In this document: piece after piece, positions 1 to 11,035 of the stretch | Layout of the letters: every line of letters begins with the position of its first letter | Position numbering within the stretch: position 1 is the stretch's first letter | NCBI RefSeq assembly: GCF_018398425.1 | Contig: NZ_JADPMV010000002.1 | Coordinates: 1,116,001 to 1,180,000, forward strand | Length of the DNA: 64,000 nucleotides | DNA from: Pseudomonas lalucatii | GTDB lineage: Bacteria > Pseudomonadota > Gammaproteobacteria > Pseudomonadales > Pseudomonadaceae | Reading direction: 5' to 3' | Position numbers and translations under genes: made by a program | Notes under the pieces: model-generated | The model's database searches: none | Told to the model about the DNA's origin: nothing | What the model saw: the letters and a program-made list of their open reading frames with translations, nothing else

Positions 1-126
1 GTTGTGCACCACCTCGTGGCGCACGTAGATCGGCGGGCCGAACACCTTCAGGGCGCGGTTGACGATCTCGATGGCACGATCGACGCCGGCGCAGAAGCCG
101 CGGGGGTTGGCGAGTTTGATATGCAT
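1..126 (-). CDS. ispH: 4-hydroxy-3-methylbut-2-enyl diphosphate reductase, N-terminal part
   Basis: IspH (LytB) is the iron-sulfur enzyme of the last MEP-pathway step, making IPP and DMAPP. Only the first 42 codons are inside the window and the gene runs off the left edge. The start [18 protein letters not shown] is typical of the family and carries the first cluster cysteine (Cys12 in GFCAGV). It lies 106 bp downstream of fkpB in the same direction, as in other pseudomonads, so it is probably the last gene of the ribF-ileS-lspA-fkpB-ispH unit. Confidence 0.95.
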   Translation of the reverse strand, partial: MHIKLANPRGFCAGVDRAIEIVNRALKVFGPPIYVRHEVVHN

Positions 127-232
127 GGGCGTGAATCTCGGCGCGAAGCAGGAACTGGGAGTGTAACGCCGCCCGCAGGCGACGGGCGAATGGCCGGGCA
201 GAGGGACCGGCGTTCCGGTCCCTCGCCGGGCG

Positions 233-670
233 TCAGAGCGCCTTGACCTCGATGATCTGCACTTCGAAGTTGAGGGTCTTGCCGGCCAGCGGATGGTTGA
301 AGTCGATGGTCACCTGGCTCTCGTCGAAGGCCTTGACCACCCCCGGCAGCTCGGCGTTGGCGGCGTCGTTGAAGATCACCAGCAGCCCCTCGGACAGCTC
401 CATGTCCTGGAACTGCGCGCGCGGCATCTGCTGCACGTTCTGCGGATTGGGCTGGCCGAAACCCTGCTCCGGCAGCACCTGCAGGGTACGCTGGTCACCG
501 GCCTTGAAGCCGAACAACGCGGTTTCGAAACCGGGCAGCAGGTTGCCGTCGCCGACCCTGAAGGTGGCCGGTGCTTTGCCTTCGGTGCTGTCCACCACCT
601 CGCCGTTTTCCAGCTTGAGGGCGAAATGTAGGGTGACTTCCTTGTCCGGGCCGATGCGTAGGTCAGTCAT
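233..670 (-). CDS. fkpB: FKBP-type peptidyl-prolyl cis-trans isomerase (SlpA/FkpB)
   Basis: A 145-residue cytosolic FKBP-fold prolyl isomerase of the SlpA/FkpB class. The start [10 protein letters not shown] at 670 was chosen because the frame upstream of it only reads antisense to lspA. The sequence has the FKBP features [18 protein letters not shown] near the N-terminus, the insert-in-flap part around [10 protein letters not shown], and the C-terminal [17 protein letters not shown] seen in SlyD/SlpA proteins. Its first codons overlap the 3' end of lspA by 8 bp, so the two are probably translationally coupled. The histidine-rich metal-binding tail of SlyD is absent, which favours FkpB. Confidence 0.92.
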   Translation of the reverse strand: MTDLRIGPDKEVTLHFALKLENGEVVDSTEGKAPATFRVGDGNLLPGFETALFGFKAGDQRTLQVLPEQGFGQPNPQNVQQMPRAQFQDMELSEGLLVIFNDAANAELPGVVKAFDESQVTIDFNHPLAGKTLNFEVQIIEVKAL

Positions 671-1172
671 GGGCGAGGTCTCCGGACTTGTTGCTCTTGA
701 ACATATCCAGCGCCAGGAGGATGGCGCCGAGGGTGATGGCGGCGTCGGCGATGTTGAACGCCGGGAAATACCAGCGGTGCTGCCAGTGCACCAGGATGAA
801 GTCGACCACATGGCCGAGCAGGACGCGATCGACCAGGTTGCCCAGAGCACCGCCGAGCACCAGGGCCAGCGCCACGGCCAGCCAGGTCTCCTCGGGCTTG
901 AGGCGCTTGAGCCAGATCACCAGCACCACGCTGACCACCAGCGCGATGGCGGCGAAGAACCAGCGCTGCCAGCCGGACGCGCCGGCCAGGAAGCTGAAGG
1001 CGGCGCCGGTGTTGTAGGCCAGGGTCCAGCTGAAGTAGCCGGGAATCACCACCACCTGCTGGTACAGGGTCAGCACGTCCTCGACATACAGCTTGCTGGC
1101 CTGATCGGCCGCAAACACCAGCAGACTCAGCCACAGCCAGGCCAGCCGCCCGAAACGCCCGGCATTAGGCAT
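663..1172 (-). CDS. lspA: Prolipoprotein signal peptidase II
   Basis: LspA is an inner-membrane aspartic protease that cleaves the signal peptide of diacylated prolipoproteins. The 169-residue product has four hydrophobic spans. The catalytic motifs are visible as [19 protein letters not shown] (first Asp) and [12 protein letters not shown] (second Asp). The start at 1172 (MPNAGRFG) overlaps the end of ileS by 8 bp, and the 3' end overlaps fkpB. This ileS-lspA-fkpB overlap chain is conserved in Pseudomonas and points to one operon. Lipoproteins encoded here, such as TadD and the OmpA-like protein, would be its substrates. Confidence 0.96.
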   Translation of the reverse strand: MPNAGRFGRLAWLWLSLLVFAADQASKLYVEDVLTLYQQVVVIPGYFSWTLAYNTGAAFSFLAGASGWQRWFFAAIALVVSVVLVIWLKRLKPEETWLAVALALVLGGALGNLVDRVLLGHVVDFILVHWQHRWYFPAFNIADAAITLGAILLALDMFKSNKSGDLAHD

Positions 1173-3996
1173 AGTGGCGAACCTCGCCGGCGCCTTCGAT
1201 GTTGTCCACGCAACGGCCGCATATCTCCGGGTGCGCGGCGTGGCTGCCGACGTCCTCGCGGTGGTGCCAGCAGCGCCCGCACTTGGCGTGGGCGGACTTG
1301 ACCACCTTGAGCTTGAGGCCGGCCACTTCGGTGTCCACCGCGTCCTGCGGCGCACTGGCCAGCGGCGCCAGACTGGCGGTGGAGGTGATCAGCACGAAGC
1401 GCAGCTCGTTACCCAGCTTGTCCAGGTCGGCGATCAGGCTGTCCTCGGCGTACACCGTCACCTCGGCCTGCAGGTTGCCGCCGATGGCCTTGGCGCTGCG
1501 CTGGTTCTCCAGCTCCTTGTTCACCGCCACCTTGACTGCCATGACCCGCTCCCAGAACGCGCGGCTCAGCTCGAAGCCCTGCGGCAGCTCGTCGAGGCCC
1601 TGGTACCAGCCGTTGAGCATGACCGACTCGTTGCGCTCGCCCGGCAGGTACTGCCATATCTCGTCGGCGGTGAAGGACAGGATCGGCGCGATCCAGCGCA
1701 CCAGCGCCTCGGCGATGTGGAACAGCGCGGTCTGGCAGGAGCGCCGCGCCACGCTGTCGGCGGCGGTGGTGTACTGGCGGTCCTTGATGATGTCGAGGTA
1801 GAAGCCGCCCAACTCCTGCACGCAGAAGTTGTGCACCTTCTGGTAGACGTTCCAGAAGCGGTAGCTGTCGTAGGCCTCCTCGATCTCGCGTTGCAGCAGC
1901 AGGGCGCGGTCGACCGCCCAGCGATCCAGGGCCAGCATCTCGGTGGCCGGCAGCAGGTGCTGCGCCGGGTCGAAGCCGCTGAGGTTGGAGAGTAAAAAGC
2001 GCGCGGTGTTGCGGATACGCCGGTAGGCGTCGGCGCTGCGCTGCAGGATGACCTTGGACACGGCCATCTCGCCGGAGTAGTCGGACGAGGCTACCCACAG
2101 GCGCAGGATGTCGGCGCCCAGGCTGTCGTTGACCTCCTGGGGCGCCACCACGTTGCCCAGGGACTTGGACATCTTGCGGCCGTTCTCGTCGACCACGAAG
2201 CCGTGGGTCAGCAGCGCCTTGTAGGGCGCGTGGCCGTCGATGGCGCAGCCGGTCAGCAGGGAGGAATGGAACCAGCCGCGGTGCTGGTCCGAGCCTTCCA
2301 GGTAGAGGTCGGCGCGCGGGCCGGCGGCATGGCCGAGCGAATGCGAGCCGCGCAGCACGTGCCAGTGGGTGGTACCGGAGTCGAACCAGACGTCCAGGGT
2401 GTCGCTGATCTTGTCGTACTGCGCCGCCTCGTCGCCGAGCAGCTCGGCGGCGTCCAGCTGGAACCAGGCCTCGATGCCCTGCTGCTCGACGCGCTGGGCC
2501 ACGGCCTCCATCAGCTCGACGGTGCGCGGGTGCAGCTCGCCGCTCTCCTTGTGCAGGAAGAACGGGATGGGCACGCCCCAGTTGCGCTGGCGCGAGATGC
2601 ACCAGTCCGGACGGCCGGCGATCATGCCGTGCAGGCGCGCCTGGCCCCAGGCCGGGACGAAAGCGGTCTGCTCGATGCCGGCGATGGCGCGCTCGCGCAG
2701 GGTGCTGCCCTGGGCCGACTGCTTGTCCATGCCGACGAACCACTGGGCGGTGGCGCGGTAAATCAGCGGGGTCTTGTGCCGCCAGCAGTGCATGTAGCTG
2801 TGGTTGACCTTCTCGTGGGCCAGCAGGCAGCCGACCTCGGCCAGCTTGTCGACGATCGCCGGGTTGGCCTTCCAGATGAACTGGCCGCCGAAGAACGGCA
2901 GCGACTCGGCGTAGACGCCGTTGCTCTGCACCGGATTGAGGATGTCGTCGTTGTGCATGCCATAGCGCTTGCACGAATGGAAGTCGTCCTCGCCGTAGGC
3001 CGGCGCCGAGTGGACGATGCCGGTGCCGGCGTCCAGGGCTACGTAGTCGGCCAGGTAGACCGGGGCGAAGCGCTCGTAGAAGGGGTGGCGGAAGCGGATC
3101 AGCTCCAGCGCCTCGCCCTTGGCCCGGGCGATCACCTCGCCCTGCAGGCCGTAGCGGCTCAGGCACGACTCGACCAGCTCCTCGGCCAGCAGCAGCAGCT
3201 TGTCGCCGGTGTCGACCAGGGCGTAGTCGAACTCCGGGTGCACGTTCAGCGCCTGGTTGGCCGGGATGGTCCAGGGGGTGGTGGTCCAGATCACCACGTA
3301 GGCGGTCTTGGCCAGGCTGTCCAGGCCGAAGGCCGCCGCCAGCTTGTCGGCATCCTCCACCGGGAAGCCGACGTCGATGGTCGGCGACTGCTTGTCGGCG
3401 TATTCGACCTCCGCCTCGGCCAGGGCCGAGCGGCAGTCGAAACACCAGTTGACCGGCTTCAGGCCCTTGAACACGAAGCCCTGCTTGACCATCTCGGCCA
3501 GGGCGCGGATCTCGCCGGCCTCGTTGGCGAACTCCATGGTCTTGTAGGGGTTGCCCCAGTCGCCCAGCACGCCGAGGCGGATGAAGTCGGCCTTCTGCCC
3601 CTCGATCTGCTCGGCGGCGTAGGTGCGGCACAGCTCGCGGGTCTTGTCGGCGGCCAGGTGCTTGCCGTGGGTGGTTTCAACCTTGTGCTCGATCGGCAGG
3701 CCGTGACAGTCCCAGCCCGGCACGTAGGGCGCATCGAAGCCGGCCAGGGTCTTGGAACGGGTGATGATGTCCTTGAGGATCTTGTTGACCGCATGGCCGA
3801 TGTGAATGCTGCCGTTGGCATAGGGCGGGCCGTCGTGCAGGACGAACTTCGGCCGTCCCTCGCCAAGCTGCCGCAGCTTCTGATACAGGCCGATGTCGTT
3901 CCAGCGCTGCAGGGTCTGCGGCTCGCGCTGCGGAAGGCCGGCCTTCATCGGAAACTGGGTATCGGGCAGGTTTAGCGTGGCTTTGTAGTCGGTCAT
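1165..3996 (-). CDS. ileS: Isoleucyl-tRNA synthetase
   Basis: Class I aminoacyl-tRNA synthetase charging tRNA-Ile, 943 residues, the usual bacterial length. The HIGH signature is in [11 protein letters not shown] (near residue 65) and the KMSKS loop in [10 protein letters not shown] (near residue 604). The CP1 editing domain lies between them, with the motif [14 protein letters not shown]. The C-terminal zinc finger is shown by CGRCWHH and CGRC. The start [12 protein letters not shown] at 3996 lies 10 bp after ribF. The overlap with lspA indicates cotranscription. Confidence 0.97.
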   Translation of the reverse strand: MTDYKATLNLPDTQFPMKAGLPQREPQTLQRWNDIGLYQKLRQLGEGRPKFVLHDGPPYANGSIHIGHAVNKILKDIITRSKTLAGFDAPYVPGWDCHGLPIEHKVETTHGKHLAADKTRELCRTYAAEQIEGQKADFIRLGVLGDWGNPYKTMEFANEAGEIRALAEMVKQGFVFKGLKPVNWCFDCRSALAEAEVEYADKQSPTIDVGFPVEDADKLAAAFGLDSLAKTAYVVIWTTTPWTIPANQALNVHPEFDYALVDTGDKLLLLAEELVESCLSRYGLQGEVIARAKGEALELIRFRHPFYERFAPVYLADYVALDAGTGIVHSAPAYGEDDFHSCKRYGMHNDDILNPVQSNGVYAESLPFFGGQFIWKANPAIVDKLAEVGCLLAHEKVNHSYMHCWRHKTPLIYRATAQWFVGMDKQSAQGSTLRERAIAGIEQTAFVPAWGQARLHGMIAGRPDWCISRQRNWGVPIPFFLHKESGELHPRTVELMEAVAQRVEQQGIEAWFQLDAAELLGDEAAQYDKISDTLDVWFDSGTTHWHVLRGSHSLGHAAGPRADLYLEGSDQHRGWFHSSLLTGCAIDGHAPYKALLTHGFVVDENGRKMSKSLGNVVAPQEVNDSLGADILRLWVASSDYSGEMAVSKVILQRSADAYRRIRNTARFLLSNLSGFDPAQHLLPATEMLALDRWAVDRALLLQREIEEAYDSYRFWNVYQKVHNFCVQELGGFYLDIIKDRQYTTAADSVARRSCQTALFHIAEALVRWIAPILSFTADEIWQYLPGERNESVMLNGWYQGLDELPQGFELSRAFWERVMAVKVAVNKELENQRSAKAIGGNLQAEVTVYAEDSLIADLDKLGNELRFVLITSTASLAPLASAPQDAVDTEVAGLKLKVVKSAHAKCGRCWHHREDVGSHAAHPEICGRCVDNIEGAGEVRHYA

Positions 3997-4006
3997 CTCA
4001 GGCTCT

Positions 4007-4945
4007 TCACTTAAGCGGTTGGCCCTGCCAATGGGCACGGGCGGCGGCAATGTCGGCGGCAATGGCCGTCTTCAGGGCCTCGAGTGAGGCGAAACGCTGC
4101 TCGTCGCGCAGCTTGTGGTGGAACGCCACCGTCAAACGCCGGCCATACAGGTCACCGGCAAAATCCAGCAGATGCACTTCCAGGTGGGCGCTGCCGTCAC
4201 CGGCTACGGTCGGCCGCACGCCGATATTGGCGACGCCCGGCCAGGCCTGGCCGTCCACCCGGGTGCTGACCAGATAGACCCCGGTCAGGGGCACGCGACG
4301 ACGCTTGAGCTGGATGTTGGCGGTCGGCGCCGCCAGTTGGCGACCGAGCTTCTGCCCGTGCAGCACGCGCCCGGCGATCTGGAACGGCCGACCGAGCAGC
4401 TGCTCGGCGAGGGCGAAATCGCCGCCGGCCAGGGCCTCACGCACCCGCGTGCTGCTGACCCGCCCGCCATCGACCTCGACCGTGGCCGCGGCCTCGACGG
4501 TGAAGCCGTGCTGGGCCCCTGCCCGCGCCAGGAAGGCGAAGTCGCCGGCCCGGTCGCAGCCGAAGCGGAAGTCATCGCCCACCTCGAGGTGACGCACCGC
4601 CAGCCCCTCGACCAGCACCTCGCGAACGAAGTCGGCCGCGCTCAACTCGCGCAGGCGCGGGTTGAACGCCAGGCACAGCACCCGGTCGACGCCCTCCTCG
4701 GCCAGCAGCGCGAGCTTGTCGCGCAGCCGGGTGAGGCGCGCCGGCGCCGTCAGCGGGGCGAAGAACTCCCGCGGCTGCGGCTCGAAAATCACCACGCAAC
4801 TGGGCACCCCCAGTTCGGCCGCACGCTCGCGCAGGCGCGCCAAGATGGCCTGATGGCCACGATGGACGCCGTCGAAGTTGCCGATGGTGGCGACACAGTC
4901 CCGATGCTGGGGCCGCAGGTTATGAAGACCTCGAACCAGCTGCAT
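4007..4945 (-). CDS. ribF: Bifunctional riboflavin kinase / FAD synthetase
   Basis: RibF converts riboflavin to FMN and then FAD. The 312-residue product begins [12 protein letters not shown]. The N-terminal nucleotidyltransferase half has [11 protein letters not shown] and the STRVREAL motif. The C-terminal kinase half has [15 protein letters not shown] and the GVYLV and GVANIG elements. The frame stays open 13 codons upstream to 4984, but the family start at 4945 is preferred. It is the first gene of the run into ileS and is separated from murJ by 82 bp. Confidence 0.95.
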   Translation of the reverse strand: MQLVRGLHNLRPQHRDCVATIGNFDGVHRGHQAILARLRERAAELGVPSCVVIFEPQPREFFAPLTAPARLTRLRDKLALLAEEGVDRVLCLAFNPRLRELSAADFVREVLVEGLAVRHLEVGDDFRFGCDRAGDFAFLARAGAQHGFTVEAAATVEVDGGRVSSTRVREALAGGDFALAEQLLGRPFQIAGRVLHGQKLGRQLAAPTANIQLKRRRVPLTGVYLVSTRVDGQAWPGVANIGVRPTVAGDGSAHLEVHLLDFAGDLYGRRLTVAFHHKLRDEQRFASLEALKTAIAADIAAARAHWQGQPLK

Positions 4946-5027
4946 AGCACGCTTCTTGCTCATAAAGTGGCCGATTATACGCACACCCGCCGACGGACAA
5001 CAGGCGGCAGCGCCAAGCCGCCGGCAA

Positions 5028-6566
5028 TCAATGCAACGCCCTGCGGGTGAAGTCGCGCAGACGGAAGCCGAGCGCCAGCAGCATGCCGAAGTAACTCGCC
5101 AGCCCGACCAGCACCAACCCGCCCAGGCGCAACAGACGCAGGAGCATGCTGCCCTCGCTCCAGGCCGGCATGAAGTGCATGGCCGCCAGCAGCACCGCGC
5201 CCATCGCCATCACCGCCAGCAGCAGCTTGCCGAGGAACAGGGCCCAGCCTGGCTGCGGCTGGAAATAGTCGCCCTTGCGCAGCTGCCAGTAGAGCAGCCC
5301 GGCATTCAGGCACGCGCCCAGGCCGATGGCCAGGGCCAGGCCGGCATGGGCCAGCGGCCCGATCAGGGCCAGGTTCATCAGCTGGGTGGCGATCAGCGTG
5401 ACCACGGCGATGCGCACCGGCGTGCGGATGTTCTGCCGGGCATAGAAGCCCGGGGCGAGAATCTTCACCAGGATGATGCCGAGCAGGCCGACCGAGTAGG
5501 CGATCAGCGCCCGCTGGGTCATCAGCGCATCGTGGGCGGCGAACTTGCCGTACTGGAACAGCGACACCGTCAGGGGCTCGGCCAGCAGCGCCAGCGCCAC
5601 CGCACTGGGCAGCGCCAGCAGGAAGGACAGGCGCAGCCCCCAGTCCAGCAGCCGCGAGTACTCCTCGCGATCGGCGCTGGCATGGGTCTTGGACAGGGCC
5701 GGCAACAGGATGGTCCCCAGCGCCACCCCTAGCACACCGGCCGGCAGCTCCATCAGCCGGTCGGCGTAATACATCCAGGACACCGAGCCGGCCACCAGGA
5801 AGGAGGCGAACACGGTATTGATGATCAGCGAAATCTGACTCACCGACACGCCGAAGATCGCCGGCCCCATCTGCCGGAGCACCCGCCACACCCCCATGTC
5901 CTTGAGATTCAGCCGCGGCAGCACCAGCATGCCGACCTTCCTGAGGTGCGGCAGCTGATAGAGCAGCTGCAGCAGGCCGCCGACCAGCACGGCCCAACCC
6001 AGGGCCATGATCGGCGGGTCGAAATAGGGCGCCAGCCACAGGGCGAACACTATCATGCTGACGTTCAGCAACGTCGGCACGAAGGCCGGCACCGAGAAGC
6101 GGTTCCAGGTGTTGAGCACCGCGCCCGCCAGCGACGACAGGGAAATCAGCAATATATAGGGGAAGGTGACCCGCAGCAGGTCTGTGGTCAGGCCGAAGCG
6201 ATCCGGCTCGTCGGCGAAGCCCGGCGCGGATATCCACACGATCCAGGGGGCAATGAGGATGCCGAGCAGCGTGACCAGCGCCAGCACCAGGGTCAGCAGG
6301 CCGCTCACGTAGGCGACGAAGGTGCGGGTCGCCTCCTCGCCCTGCTGGGTCTTGTACTCCGCCAGGATCGGCACGAAGGCCTGGGAAAACGCGCCCTCGG
6401 CGAAGATGCGGCGCAACAGGTTGGGCAGTTTGAACGCCACCACGAAGGCGTCCGAGGCCACGCTGGCGCCGAAGATCCGCGCGATGATGGTGTCGCGCAC
6501 GAACCCCAGCACCCGGGAAAGCAGGGTCAGCGAGCTGACGGCGGCCAGCGACTTGAGCAGATTCAT
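5028..6566 (-). CDS. murJ: Lipid II flippase MurJ (MviN)
   Basis: MurJ exports lipid II across the inner membrane for peptidoglycan synthesis. The 512-residue protein begins [20 protein letters not shown] and is made of repeated hydrophobic segments consistent with about 14 transmembrane helices. Family signatures include [16 protein letters not shown] and the segment [20 protein letters not shown]. The long open frame upstream of 6566 runs into the rpsT promoter region and is not MurJ sequence. It is divergent from rpsT, as in many gammaproteobacteria. Confidence 0.95.
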   Translation of the reverse strand: MNLLKSLAAVSSLTLLSRVLGFVRDTIIARIFGASVASDAFVVAFKLPNLLRRIFAEGAFSQAFVPILAEYKTQQGEEATRTFVAYVSGLLTLVLALVTLLGILIAPWIVWISAPGFADEPDRFGLTTDLLRVTFPYILLISLSSLAGAVLNTWNRFSVPAFVPTLLNVSMIVFALWLAPYFDPPIMALGWAVLVGGLLQLLYQLPHLRKVGMLVLPRLNLKDMGVWRVLRQMGPAIFGVSVSQISLIINTVFASFLVAGSVSWMYYADRLMELPAGVLGVALGTILLPALSKTHASADREEYSRLLDWGLRLSFLLALPSAVALALLAEPLTVSLFQYGKFAAHDALMTQRALIAYSVGLLGIILVKILAPGFYARQNIRTPVRIAVVTLIATQLMNLALIGPLAHAGLALAIGLGACLNAGLLYWQLRKGDYFQPQPGWALFLGKLLLAVMAMGAVLLAAMHFMPAWSEGSMLLRLLRLGGLVLVGLASYFGMLLALGFRLRDFTRRALH

Positions 6567-6681
6567 GTAATAATTCGATTTCCGCGAGCGAACACGCCAA
6601 CGGACAATCCGCCGGCGCGCGAAGGCGACGAGTGTAGCGGCCTGCCACTGGTCAGGCCAGCAGGGACAAACGCCAACAAGC

Positions 6682-6710
6682 TTGACAGGCGCCCCTGAGC
6701 TCGGCATGAT
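6682..6710 (+). promoter_or_regulatory. Sigma-70-like promoter of rpsT
   Basis: A perfect -35 TTGACA (6682-6687) is followed by a 17-bp spacer and CATGAT (6705-6710), which matches TATAAT at 4 of 6 positions. It lies about 50 bp upstream of the rpsT start and reads away from murJ. The assignment rests on sequence match only. Confidence 0.65.
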
Positions 6711-6758
6711 TCGCGGCCTTATTTGTTTGTAACCCCCCAGTTTTCGAGGAGCTTGACG

Positions 6759-7037
6759 GTGGCCAATACACCTTCTGCCAAAAAACGCGCCAAACAGGCT
6801 GAGAAGCGTCGTAGCCATAACGCCAGCCTGCGCTCCATGGTCCGCACCTACATCAAGAACGTGGTCAAGGCTATCGACGCCAAAGACCTCGAGCAGGCCA
6901 AGACCGCTTACACCCTGGCCGTTCCGGTCATCGACCGCATGGCCGACAAGGGCATCATCCACAAGAACAAAGCCGCCCGCCACAAGGGCCGCCTGAACGC
7001 CCACATCAAGGCGCTCGGCGAAGCTGCTGCAGCCTAA
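6759..7037 (+). CDS. rpsT: 30S ribosomal protein S20
   Basis: S20 binds 16S rRNA early in small-subunit assembly. The product is 92 residues and starts from GTG at 6759 (translated Met-Ala-Asn-Thr-Pro-Ser-Ala-Lys-Lys). A strong Shine-Dalgarno GAGGAG at 6746-6751 lies 7 bases upstream, which decides the start over an upstream in-frame ATG at 6723. Conserved blocks are [19 protein letters not shown] and [13 protein letters not shown]. It is a single-gene unit with its own promoter and terminator. Confidence 0.97.
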   Translation: MANTPSAKKRAKQAEKRRSHNASLRSMVRTYIKNVVKAIDAKDLEQAKTAYTLAVPVIDRMADKGIIHKNKAARHKGRLNAHIKALGEAAAA

Positions 7038-7054
7038 GCTGCGAGTTCTTGAAG

Positions 7055-7078
7055 AACCGGCCTTATGGCCGGTTTTTT
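7055..7078 (+). terminator. Rho-independent terminator of rpsT
   Basis: An 8-bp perfect stem AACCGGCC / GGCCGGTT with a TTAT loop is followed by a T tract, 17 bp after the rpsT stop. Confidence 0.9.
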
Positions 7079-7124
7079 ATTGCCCAGAGAAAAGCCCGGA
7101 ACCGATGCCAGGCCGCCACCGACC

Positions 7125-7589
7125 TCAGGGGCGCTGCGGCCAGGGCAGGATCGGGATAGCCGTCACCGCATTCTGCGGACTGCCCTCGATCACCCGGTCG
7201 CTGTAGACCAGATACACCAGGGTATTGCGCCGCTCATCGAAGAACCGCACCACCTGCATGGTCTTGAATACCAGGGAGGTGCGCTCGCGAAACACCTCCG
7301 CCCCATCCTCCAGCTCGGACTTGAAGCGCACCGGGCCGACCTGGCGACAGGCGATCGAGGCCTCGGCCCGATCCTCGGCCAAGCCCAGACCGCCCTTCAC
7401 CCCGCCGGTCTTGGCGCGCGACAGGTAGCAAGTCACGCCCTCCACCTCGGGATCGTCGAACGCCTCGACCACTATCTTGTCGTTCGGCCCGAGCAGCTTG
7501 AACACGGTGGAAACCTCGCCGATTTCCTCGGCCGAAGCCAGCAGCGGCAGCATCAGCAACGCAACCGACAACCCATTCGCCATGCGCAT
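7125..7589 (-). CDS. CreA family periplasmic protein
   Basis: A 154-residue protein with a clear signal peptide ([16 protein letters not shown]) and the CreA family pattern, including [13 protein letters not shown] [29 protein letters not shown] and the [18 protein letters not shown] end. The function of CreA is unknown. In E. coli its gene lies beside creBCD, but here it sits 10 bp downstream of proB in the same direction and may be cotranscribed with it. An alternative start is Met3. Confidence 0.85.
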   Translation of the reverse strand: MRMANGLSVALLMLPLLASAEEIGEVSTVFKLLGPNDKIVVEAFDDPEVEGVTCYLSRAKTGGVKGGLGLAEDRAEASIACRQVGPVRFKSELEDGAEVFRERTSLVFKTMQVVRFFDERRNTLVYLVYSDRVIEGSPQNAVTAIPILPWPQRP

Positions 7590-7599
7590 TCACACCCCC

Positions 7600-8716
7600 T
7601 CACACCAGAATCAGATTATCCCGATGCACCAGCTCCGGCTCATCGACATAGCCGAGCAGCCGCTGAATGGCATCCGATGGCTGGCCGATGATCTTCTGCG
7701 CCTCCAGGGCGCTGTAGTTGGCCAACCCGCGCGCCACTTCGCGCCCCTCGGGGTCGACGCACACCACCATCTCGCCGCGCCGGAAACTGCCCCGCACGGC
7801 CTTGACCCCGACCGGCAGCAGACTCTTGCGATCCTTGACCAGCGCCTTGACCGCACCGGCATCCAGCACCAGGGTGCCACGGGTCTGCAGATGGCCGGCC
7901 AGCCACTGCTTGCGCGCCGCCAGCAGGCCGCGCTCCGGCGCCAGCAGGGTACCCAGCTGCTCGCCCGCCCTGAGCCTCACCAGCACCTGCTCGATCGCCC
8001 CGCCCGCGATGACGGTATGCGCCCCGGAGCGCGCCGCCAGACGCGCCGCACGCAGCTTGGTCTGCATGCCGCCGCGCCCCAGCGCACCACCCACCCCCCG
8101 CCACGGCATCCAGCGCCGGGTCGTCGGCGCGCGCCTCGCCGATCAGCGCAGCCCCGGGATTGTGCCGCGGATCGGCGTCATACATGCCATCCCGATCGGT
8201 GAGGATCACCAGCAGATCGGCCTCCACCAGGTTGGCCACCAGCGCCGCCAGGGTGTCGTTGTCGCCGAAGCGGATCTCGTCGGTGACCACCGTGTCGTTC
8301 TCGTTGATCACCGGCACCACATCCAGCTGCACCAGAGTGCGCAACGTACTGCGGGCATTCAGGTAGCGCTTGCGATCCGACAGGTCGTCATGGGTCAGGA
8401 GAATCTGCGCCGTATGCCGGCCATGCTCGGCGAAGCTCGACTCCCAGGCCTGGATCAGCACCATCTGCCCGATGGCCGCCGCCGCCTGCAACTCGTGCAT
8501 GGCACTGGGCCGGGCATTCCAGCCCAGGCGACTCATGCCCGCCGCCACCGCGCCGGACGACACCAGCACCAGCTCGACGCCCTGCTCGCGCAGCGCCACC
8601 ATCTGCTTGACCCACACCGCCATCGCCGCTCGATCCAGGCCACGCCCGTCGGCGGTCAACAACGCACTGCCAATCTTCACCACCCAGCGCCGTGCGCCGG
8701 TCACCTTGTCACGCAT
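7600..8716 (-). pseudogene. proB: Glutamate 5-kinase, split by a frameshift
   Basis: ProB phosphorylates glutamate in the first step of proline synthesis. The N-terminal kinase part reads from 8716 ([38 protein letters not shown]) up to [11 protein letters not shown]. The rest ([16 protein letters not shown] and the PUA domain, ending at 7600) is in another frame. The break falls in the C-rich tract at about 8088-8102. Restoring two bases gives AVAGGVGGALG, the usual family length; deleting one also rejoins the frames. As given, the kinase frame continues to 7640 as a 358-residue product without its proper C-terminal half. Loss should cause proline auxotrophy, and the break is at a homopolymer, so a sequencing or assembly error is likely. 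Confidence 0.9.
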
Positions 8717-8756
8717 GATCTTCCAACCTTAGCCAGACAGCGCTCGTTCAGCCGTT

Positions 8757-8781
8757 ACAAAAACGCCGCTATTAAGCGGCG
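8757..8781 (-). terminator. Rho-independent terminator between obgE and proB
   Basis: A 7-bp perfect stem CGCCGCT / AGCGGCG with an ATTA loop is followed on the minus strand by TTTTTG. It lies just after the obgE stop and should separate obgE from proB at least partly. Confidence 0.75.
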
Positions 8782-8793
8782 CTGAAAACTTGC

Positions 8794-10038
<1,245 letters not shown>

Positions 10039-10135
10039 CTACAGAATCTAAAAACACCAGGCTCTTGCCGGATGACCCCGCGCCCGAAGCGCGGCAACCC
10101 GGGTAATCGGGCAAGAACCCCTAGGATACAGAAAC

Positions 10136-10163
10136 AAAAAAGCCCCGTCGCAAGGACAGGGCT
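10136..10163 (-). terminator. Terminator after rpmA
   Basis: On the minus strand a stem of AGCCC / GGGCT, extended by further pairs around one mismatch, is followed by at least six T residues. It lies 18 bp beyond the rpmA stop and would insulate rplU-rpmA from obgE. Confidence 0.8.
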
Positions 10164-10181
10164 CTTCCAGCAGCCTCGCGA

Positions 10182-10439
10182 TTAAGCCGCGACGACGCTC
10201 ACGTAACGGCGGTTGAACGCGCCCTTTACTTCGAACTTGAGCACACCTTCGACCTTGGCGAAGAGGGTGTGATCCTTGCCCATGCCAACGCCGTAGCCGG
10301 CGTGGAACTGGGTGCCGCGCTGACGCACGATGATGTTGCCGGCCTTGATGGCCTGGCCGCCGTACATCTTCACGCCAAGGCGTTTGGCTTCTGAGTCGCG
10401 ACCGTTGCGGGTACTACCGCCAGCTTTTTTGTGTGCCAT
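10182..10439 (-). CDS. rpmA: 50S ribosomal protein L27
   Basis: L27 reaches towards the peptidyl-transferase centre. The 85-residue sequence [20 protein letters not shown] is unmistakable and has the usual basic N-terminus without the extra leader found in some Firmicutes. It lies 39 bp after rplU and forms the standard rplU-rpmA unit. Confidence 0.98.
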   Translation of the reverse strand: MAHKKAGGSTRNGRDSEAKRLGVKMYGGQAIKAGNIIVRQRGTQFHAGYGVGMGKDHTLFAKVEGVLKFEVKGAFNRRYVSVVAA

Positions 10440-10478
10440 GAGTTCAATACTCCTGTTAAGGGATTAGGCCGAAACGAA

Positions 10479-10790
10479 TCAGGCCTGAATACCGGTGATT
10501 TTGATCTCAGTGAACCACTGACGGTGGCCCTGACGCTTCATGTGGTGCTTACGACGACGGAACTTGATGATGCGAACCTTGTCGTGACGGCCTTGCGCAA
10601 CGACTTCGGCCACAACCTTGGCACCGTCTACAACCGGCGCGCCGATCTTGACATCTTCGCCATTGCCGATCAGCAGCACGCGATCGAAAGTCACGGCCTC
10701 GCCAGTGGCGACTTCGAGCTTCTCGATCTTGAGGAATTCGCCTTCGGTGACCTTGTATTGCTTGCCACCAGTAACAATCACTGCGTACAT
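10479..10790 (-). CDS. rplU: 50S ribosomal protein L21
   Basis: L21 binds 23S rRNA. The 103-residue product begins [18 protein letters not shown] and contains [22 protein letters not shown], the family's C-terminal signature. First gene of rplU-rpmA, with its promoter about 140 bp upstream and divergent from ispB. Confidence 0.98.
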   Translation of the reverse strand: MYAVIVTGGKQYKVTEGEFLKIEKLEVATGEAVTFDRVLLIGNGEDVKIGAPVVDGAKVVAEVVAQGRHDKVRIIKFRRRKHHMKRQGHRQWFTEIKITGIQA

Positions 10791-10927
10791 GGTAAATCTC
10801 CGTTAATCCTGCTCACCCAGCACTTTATAGGTATGGTCATCGGCTGGCATGGCTGCTCGGGGCCGGAAGGACGCCCTTGCAATTGCGTAAGGCAGGGAAA
10901 TGCCCAGGGGGAAGTTCAGGGTGCGCG

Positions 10928-10956
10928 ATTGTACGCAAGCCGCGGGCGCCGCGCAA
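10928..10956 (-). promoter_or_regulatory. Sigma-70-like promoter of rplU-rpmA
   Basis: On the minus strand, TTGCGC (10951-10956), a 17-bp spacer and TACAAT (10928-10933, 5 of 6 to consensus). This leaves a leader of about 130 nt before rplU, long enough for a regulatory RNA structure, though I did not identify one. Confidence 0.6.
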
Positions 10957-10974
10957 GCACCCAGGTCCCTTGCC

Positions 10975-11003
10975 TTGACAGCCCCCACCCCGGCCCCTAG
11001 CAT
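10975..11003 (+). promoter_or_regulatory. Sigma-70-like promoter of ispB
   Basis: A perfect -35 TTGACA (10975-10980), a 17-bp spacer and TAGCAT (10998-11003, 4 of 6). It is back to back with the rplU promoter and 32 bp upstream of the ispB start. Confidence 0.6.
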
Positions 11004-11035
11004 GCCGCGCAACCTTAGAGGAGCACTTGTCGCCG

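Noticed and set aside
2203..3975. Plus-strand open frame opposite ileS
   Set aside because: Antisense shadow with biased composition; ileS is complete.
8085..8109. Programmed frameshifting in proB
   Set aside because: ProB is not known to use frameshifting. There is no slippery heptamer with a downstream stimulator that I can see, and the break sits at a homopolymer prone to errors.
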